19,032 nucleotides of DNA, from positions 1-19,032 of the forward strand of contig WALQ01000058.1 in NCBI GenBank assembly GCA_015522745.1. Reading direction: 5' to 3'. Below, in pieces: positions 15,753 through 19,032 of this stretch. The notes beneath the pieces were generated by a model. That model searched no databases, had not been told where the DNA came from, and saw only the letters and a program-made list of their open reading frames with translations. Position numbers and translations under genes: made by a program. This DNA is from Candidatus Aenigmatarchaeota archaeon (lineage in GTDB: Archaea; Aenigmatarchaeota; Aenigmatarchaeia; GW2011-AR5; WALA01). The number at the start of each line of letters is the position of its first letter. Position 1 is the first letter of the stretch.

Positions 15753-16796
15753 CAGTTCTTTATCATGCTTCTTTTTCATTATTCTTTCGAGCTTGTCTGT
15801 TATGTCTTGTACTGATGCCAACGAAGACCACTCACTTGTTTTTGCTGTGAATAATTCGGAGTTGGCATATACTCTTGCACGAAGTGAATATTTCCTTCTA
15901 TTTCCTTCTACTTCATACATTTTCATATGAAGGAATATAGTATCTATATCGAATATCTTTGACATTTTTGAAACGAACCTCTCAAGAACATTATTTATTT
16001 TTTCCATGTCAAAATCATCAACATTATCGAAGTTAATGAAATTTACCTTAACAAATTTCTTTGGTGGTATCAGTTTTTCAAGAATATCCCTCGCTGTTAT
16101 TATTCCTATTGGAACCCTGTCTTTAATGAATATACATTCATCGTTGATTTTCATATGTTCTTTAACTTTATCAAATGATTCACCAAATTCTATTACATTT
16201 GCACGCGACATTATTGTTTCAACTGGAAGATCTAGTGTTGGTATCTTTTCCGGAGACATTTCATGTTCGTCCTTTATCAATGTCTTGGCGATATCAATAT
16301 CGGACACAATTCCAACTATTTTATTATTTTCGAGAACAGGTAGACGAGATATATTCTCATTTCTGAGAATTTTCCTTGCCTTTCCAATAGTCTCATTTTT
16401 GTCTATTGTTATGACGGGGCGACTAACTATTTCATCTATATTTATGTTTTCTGCTATTTTAATTATGTCAGATTCCGATAGTATTCCGTATAATTTCCCA
16501 GCTTTTAAAACAGGAAGAGCTCTCATTCCACTGTTTAGTATTTTCTCAGCTGCATCGAGCACGTCTTCACCTGGAGCGAGTGTGGGAACCCTGACGACGA
16601 ATTTCGAAACCTTCGTTTTTTCTGCGTCCATGTTTGACAGAGCTACGTCTTTTAGATTTACTATCCCTCTAAACCCGTCGTCAACAACTGGCAATTGGTG
16701 AAATTTCTTTGATATCATTATTTTCAGTGCATCTTTTAGTTTGTCGCCATTACTTATCGACACAACATTTTTGGTGCATAAATCATTTACTTTCAT
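15747..16796 (-). CDS. Four-CBS-domain protein with C-terminal HPF-like domain
   Basis: The protein has 349 residues. Four CBS repeats form the first two thirds, at about 1-50, 63-113, 122-172 and 188-235; characteristic returns are LPVVDDGFRGIVN, LPVLKAGKLYGILS and LPVLENNKIVGIVSD. Paired CBS domains bind adenine nucleotides or related ligands. The last ~95 residues are not CBS: a helix (INNVLERFVSKMSKIF), strands around TIFLHMKMYEVEG, RKYSLRARVY and ELFTAKT, then a helix with ITDKLERIMKKK. This order and the DKLER-type ending resemble the ribosome hibernation factor fold (HPF/YfiA). A role as a nucleotide-sensing ribosome-silencing factor is inferred. The ATG at 16796 is chosen because GGTGAT stands four bases before it; a GTG at 16805 and an ATG at 16802 lie in that site. 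It follows the EndA-like gene in one operon. Confidence 0.85.
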   Translation of the reverse strand: MKVNDLCTKNVVSISNGDKLKDALKIMISKKFHQLPVVDDGFRGIVNLKDVALSNMDAEKTKVSKFVVRVPTLAPGEDVLDAAEKILNSGMRALPVLKAGKLYGILSESDIIKIAENINIDEIVSRPVITIDKNETIGKARKILRNENISRLPVLENNKIVGIVSDIDIAKTLIKDEHEMSPEKIPTLDLPVETIMSRANVIEFGESFDKVKEHMKINDECIFIKDRVPIGIITARDILEKLIPPKKFVKVNFINFDNVDDFDMEKINNVLERFVSKMSKIFDIDTIFLHMKMYEVEGNRRKYSLRARVYANSELFTAKTSEWSSLASVQDITDKLERIMKKKHDKELS

Positions 16797-16805
16797 TTTC
16801 ATCAC

Positions 16806-17390
16806 CTATGGTTTCATCCTCAAAACTTCATAATAAGTCATATCATTTTCATTGTCCAAAATTGCCCAGAGCATTCTTGCTCTTATGTTGTGAGCAAGTC
16901 TCACAGCTCTGGAGAGCTCAGGAAATGAACATGTGAAATCTTCTGGAACAGCAAAAACAATCCACTTCGTGTGTTCCTTCTGAGTTTTTGGTCCACGCTT
17001 CAATTTCACACCCTTTTCATAAACGCGAAAATCACATCCAAATTTGAATCCCGTCTTGACAAGAAACCCACGGTCTCTCAAATCTTGATATACGTAATAC
17101 CTTTCACGAAACCTCTTGTCCATTTTTGAGCAATACTCATAAAATTTTTTGAATGACATACCAACTGAGAGTTTCCTTTTTTTGACAAGATAGAGAGCTT
17201 CAACGAGTGACAGTGAAACATATTCTTCATTATCCGAACTCATGAGTTTTCCATAATATCCATTCTCGAAAAGCGCTTCTGCATTTTCCCACACAACAAC
17301 TTCTGTATCGTTTATTTCGCCCTTCCATTTTTTAATATTGACAGAATGATTTATCTCGATTACATCCCCGACCTTCATTTTCTTCTTCAT
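16806..17390 (-). CDS. endA: tRNA-splicing endonuclease subunit, EndA-like
   Basis: This is a 194-residue homologue of the archaeal tRNA intron endonuclease, which cuts bulge-helix-bulge junctions. The N-terminal domain contains GYYGKLM and LSLVEALYLVKKRKL, and the catalytic domain LRDRGFLVKTGFKFGCDFRVY. The expected catalytic Tyr (in FRVYEKG) and His (in KEHTKWIV) are present. In the segment that normally carries the catalytic Lys (family-like VRKKL before the AIVD strand) this protein reads IRARM, with Ala where Lys is expected. The C-terminus TYYEVLRMKP is typical. It may be a structural subunit of a heteromeric enzyme, or use a neighbouring residue. The ATG at 17390 has GGTGAG three bases upstream, within the 13 bases separating it from tRNA-Phe. 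Confidence 0.88.
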   Translation of the reverse strand: MKKKMKVGDVIEINHSVNIKKWKGEINDTEVVVWENAEALFENGYYGKLMSSDNEEYVSLSLVEALYLVKKRKLSVGMSFKKFYEYCSKMDKRFRERYYVYQDLRDRGFLVKTGFKFGCDFRVYEKGVKLKRGPKTQKEHTKWIVFAVPEDFTCSFPELSRAVRLAHNIRARMLWAILDNENDMTYYEVLRMKP

Positions 17391-17403
17391 TTTCTCACCA
17401 GAA

Positions 17404-17477
17404 TGGGATTGGTGGGATTTGAACCCACGACAACACGGTCTTCAGCCGTGCGCTCTCCCAGGCTGAGCTACAATCCC
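17404..17477 (-). tRNA. tRNA-Phe(GAA)
   Basis: This is a 74-base cloverleaf on the minus strand. Acceptor stem GGGATTG/CAATCCC, D arm GCTC...GAGC, anticodon stem CACGG/CCGTG with loop CTGAAGA (anticodon GAA at 17443-17441), T arm GTGGG-TTCAAAT-CCCAC and discriminator A at 17404. There is no intron and no encoded CCA. Its first ten bases (17477-17468) are also the last codons and the TAG stop of the upstream zinc-finger-like gene; the stop is built from tRNA positions 8-10. It is embedded in a run of minus-strand genes, with the endA-like ATG 13 bases downstream. Confidence 0.97.
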
Positions 17478-17716
17478 GAAACTTCCGTCTCTATGAATAC
17501 ACCTTTGCTTACACTTTTTAATTTGTCAACGAGTTTTTTAATGCTTTTTAGATGCTCGTCGCAAACGTATATTTTTACAAGTACCCTCTTCTTCATATTG
17601 TTCCTTTCTATGATTTCCACGAATTTTGTCGGCTTCTTGTTGCATCCATGGAAATTACATTTGTTTGATAGGTGTTTTATATCATAATGTTCGAGTATTA
17701 ACTTCATCTTGTTCAT
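17468..17716 (-). CDS. Small zinc-finger-like protein between two tRNAs
   Basis: This 82-residue protein is not recognised as a named family. It shows a probable zinc site of four ligands: Cys20 and Cys25 in NKCNFHGCNKKP, then Cys52 and His55 in IYVCDEHLKSI. These are separated by a beta-like, basic stretch (NNMKKRVLVKIY). The remainder is lysine-rich and helical (LKSIKKLVDKLKSV). A nucleic-acid or ribosome-binding role is plausible but only inferred. The ATG at 17716 is three bases downstream of the tRNA-Asn 3' end and has no ribosome site, so the message would be leaderless after tRNA processing; an ATG at 17707 is the alternative. The stop codon lies within tRNA-Phe. The cysteine pattern, lysine content and placement argue for a real gene. 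Confidence 0.72.
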   Translation of the reverse strand: MNKMKLILEHYDIKHLSNKCNFHGCNKKPTKFVEIIERNNMKKRVLVKIYVCDEHLKSIKKLVDKLKSVSKGVFIETEVSGL

Positions 17717-17719
17717 AAA

Positions 17720-17791
17720 CGCCCCGGGCAGGACTCGAACCTGCGACCTTCTGGTTAACAGCCAGACGCTCTACCATTGAGCTACCGGGGC
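17720..17791 (-). tRNA. tRNA-Asn(GUU)
   Basis: This is a 72-base cloverleaf on the minus strand. Acceptor stem GCCCCGG/CCGGGGC, D arm GCTC-AATGGTA-GAGC, anticodon stem TCTGG/CCAGA with loop CTGTTAA (anticodon GTT), T arm GCAGG-TTCGAGT-CCTGC, and discriminator G at 17720. There is no intron and no CCA. Three T bases separate it from the ATG of the zinc-finger-like gene. Confidence 0.97.
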
Positions 17792-17856
17792 AAGAGACTA
17801 ATATTTTAGTCCGATAGTTTATATTTTTTTAAGTTGGATGCTTTTTAAATTTTGTT
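17792..17856 (-). promoter_or_regulatory. Probable tRNA-Asn promoter with 16-base palindrome
   Basis: These 65 bases between the top6A stop and tRNA-Asn, read on the minus strand, contain a TATA-like AAAAAAATATAAAC (17817-17830), centred about 25-30 bases before the tRNA. Between it and the tRNA is a perfect inverted repeat, GACTAA-TATT-TTAGTC (17796-17811), five bases from the mature 5' end. It covers the expected transcription start. It could be a leader hairpin or an operator. No T-tract terminator for top6A is evident on this strand. Confidence 0.55.
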
Positions 17857-18933
17857 TTAGTCCAAAAAGTCCTTTTTCTTGAGCTTTTCAGGCAAGTATG
17901 TCTCTGTTATAAATTTCAGCCCACGTGATGATAACGCCTCTATCTCGGCCTTTATCCCCTTCTTTATCATCAAATTGAGCTCTCTTTGCCACTTTTCGTT
18001 CTGGAACCACGGGTACTTCATAAGCTCCTTTGCACGCTTTATGTCAACATCCTTTGCCTTGATGGACATTTTCTCAAGACCATACTTATATATGTCGGAT
18101 ATAGTGAGACCTATGAACTTTGCGTCCGGCGTGCTTAACGATTCTGAGACATGTGCGAGGTTCATCGACCCGGATTTTATGACAGAATAAATGTACCATC
18201 CATAGCTATCTGAGTCAGTCATAACGTATACAGGGAGCTTGAATTCATCATGAAGTTTATGTATGAGCAATCTAGTTCCTCTTGATGCCTGTCCTCCAGT
18301 TCCTACGAGTATTGCTTTGTGTTTTTTCCAGAATTTGTCCTCATGAAGGCGTTCAAAGCCAGCATTCTTCTCTATGACCAATATGAATTCAGCATCGACT
18401 TTTTTGATTTCGATTTCTTCCACAGTTGATGGTATGGACCAACCACCGCTACCAAGCTTGGACCAGTCTATAAGATCCCCCCGGTCTTTTATGACAACAT
18501 TTCCAACTATTATTCCTTTTCTATCTGTTGTAAGATGCAAATCCTCTCTAAGAACGTCAAGAGCAACCTCCAAATCAACTATTATTGGGTCGGATTCCCT
18601 TTGTTCATCGAATGTATTTTCTTTCGTTCCGGGTAGTGTGCGCTTCAAATTGTAATACATGTCTCTTATACTGGCGTGTATGTCTTCATCTACAAGTCCT
18701 TTACAAAATGATGCCACGAGAAGGGTTTGCATAAATCTCTTTGAGTGAGCAACATTCAGGAAGTACCTCTTTGAGTACTTATCACCAAGAGAAAGTTTTC
18801 CCGAACTTTTGCTGTATATTATATTTGAAAATGAGCGTATTGGTATGTCTATATGTGGATTTTTCCCGGTCTTTAAATCATTTATTATTTTCTTTCCCAT
18901 TTTTTCAAGTTTTTCAATTGTCTTTTTGTTCAT
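17857..18933 (-). CDS. top6A: DNA topoisomerase VI subunit A
   Basis: This is the DNA-cleaving subunit of the type IIB topoisomerase that, with ATPase subunit B, relaxes and decatenates DNA; it is homologous to Spo11. It has 358 residues from the ATG at 18933. The winged-helix CAP region contains SIRDMYY, where the second tyrosine (Tyr94) aligns with the catalytic one. The Toprim domain has the metal-binding Glu in FILVIEKNAGFERL and Asp240/Asp242 in MTDSDSYGWYI. Relatives usually read DGDPYG there, so Gly and Pro are both replaced by Ser, though the metal ligands remain. GGTGTT four bases upstream selects 18933; an ATG at 18936 and a GTG at 18942 are alternatives. The start overlaps the end of the preceding gene, probably top6B, by 20 bases. 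Confidence 0.95.
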   Translation of the reverse strand: MNKKTIEKLEKMGKKIINDLKTGKNPHIDIPIRSFSNIIYSKSSGKLSLGDKYSKRYFLNVAHSKRFMQTLLVASFCKGLVDEDIHASIRDMYYNLKRTLPGTKENTFDEQRESDPIIVDLEVALDVLREDLHLTTDRKGIIVGNVVIKDRGDLIDWSKLGSGGWSIPSTVEEIEIKKVDAEFILVIEKNAGFERLHEDKFWKKHKAILVGTGGQASRGTRLLIHKLHDEFKLPVYVMTDSDSYGWYIYSVIKSGSMNLAHVSESLSTPDAKFIGLTISDIYKYGLEKMSIKAKDVDIKRAKELMKYPWFQNEKWQRELNLMIKKGIKAEIEALSSRGLKFITETYLPEKLKKKDFLD

Positions 18934-19032
18934 CATCAACACCCTTTTTCATTCTATTTTTAATCAGATTTTCAAACATCTTTTCAATTTCAGATTTCTT
19001 GATTCCAGTTATTTTACTCAAAGCTTCTGATG
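18914..19032 (-). CDS. top6B: C-terminal end of the gene upstream of top6A, probably topoisomerase VI subunit B
   Basis: A reading frame open to the window edge ends at the TGA at 18916-18914. Its last 38 residues include SEALSKITGIKKSEIEKMFE and end in a lysine- and aspartate-rich tail (MKKGVDDEQKDN). The helical, charged character suits a C-terminal tail but is not diagnostic. The call as subunit B rests mainly on the common archaeal order top6B-top6A and the 20-base overlap with the top6A start. The annotated span starts at the stop codon; the 5' part is outside the window. Confidence 0.6.
   Translation of the reverse strand, partial: SEALSKITGIKKSEIEKMFENLIKNRMKKGVDDEQKDN

Noticed and set aside
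16006..16701. Plus-strand frame of 231 codons opposite the CBS gene
   Set aside because: It mirrors the CBS repeats in reverse complement, and the real gene has a ribosome site, domain matches and operon context.
17404..17791. Introns in the tRNAs near endA
   Set aside because: tRNA-Phe and tRNA-Asn (and tRNA-Arg at 7704-7778) form complete cloverleaves with seven-base anticodon loops and no insertion.
1..19032. CRISPR array, insertion sequence, integrase or attachment site
   Set aside because: No regularly spaced repeats, transposase-like frames or tRNA-end duplications were seen; nearly all bases are occupied by housekeeping-type genes.

Overview
The window is archaeal. The evidence is archaeal-type L11, an Spt5 (NGN plus KOW) in place of a bacterial NusG, a Sec61-gamma/SecE, archaeal leucyl-, phenylalanyl- and glycyl-tRNA synthetases, a tRNA-splicing endonuclease, topoisomerase VI, TATA boxes about 25 bases before starts, Shine-Dalgarno sites of the form GGTGAT or GGTGGT 3-4 bases before ATG, and three tRNA genes without encoded CCA. 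Gene packing is extreme: no gap exceeds about 80 bases, stops and starts overlap, and PheS and GlyRS look shorter than usual. This fits a compact-genome archaeon (DPANN-like or a reduced euryarchaeal lineage), but the sequence alone does not fix the phylum. No mobile element, CRISPR array or integrase was seen.

Layout. (1) 1-5329, minus strand: leuS, an FKBP-type prolyl isomerase, ftsZ, secE, spt5 and the first 63 codons of rpl11. This is a translation, secretion and division cluster, with a probable separate promoter before ftsZ. (2) 5379-7703, plus strand: a type III (H+-type) P-type ATPase, divergent from leuS and ending exactly against an antisense tRNA-Arg(UCU). (3) 7813-9606: an unrecognised multi-pass membrane protein (minus) divergent from a MinD-like ATPase that is translationally coupled to a 52-residue two-helix membrane microprotein (plus). 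(4) 9578-14275, minus: a secreted, membrane-anchored Lon-like (S16) protease, then pheS and pheT. (5) 14316-15752, plus: glyS, divergent from the protease gene across a 40-base promoter region. (6) 15747-19032, minus: the end of a probable top6B, top6A, tRNA-Asn(GUU), a small zinc-finger-like protein, tRNA-Phe(GAA), an EndA-like splicing endonuclease subunit, and a four-CBS protein with a C-terminal domain resembling ribosome hibernation factors.

Most genes serve translation, RNA maturation, secretion, energy or division. The observations most worth following are: a zinc-finger mRNA squeezed between two tRNAs, whose stop codon lies inside tRNA-Phe, so that tRNA maturation should destroy the message; an EndA homologue apparently lacking its catalytic lysine; the CBS-HPF fusion as a candidate nucleotide-sensing ribosome hibernation factor; and the MinD-microprotein pair.
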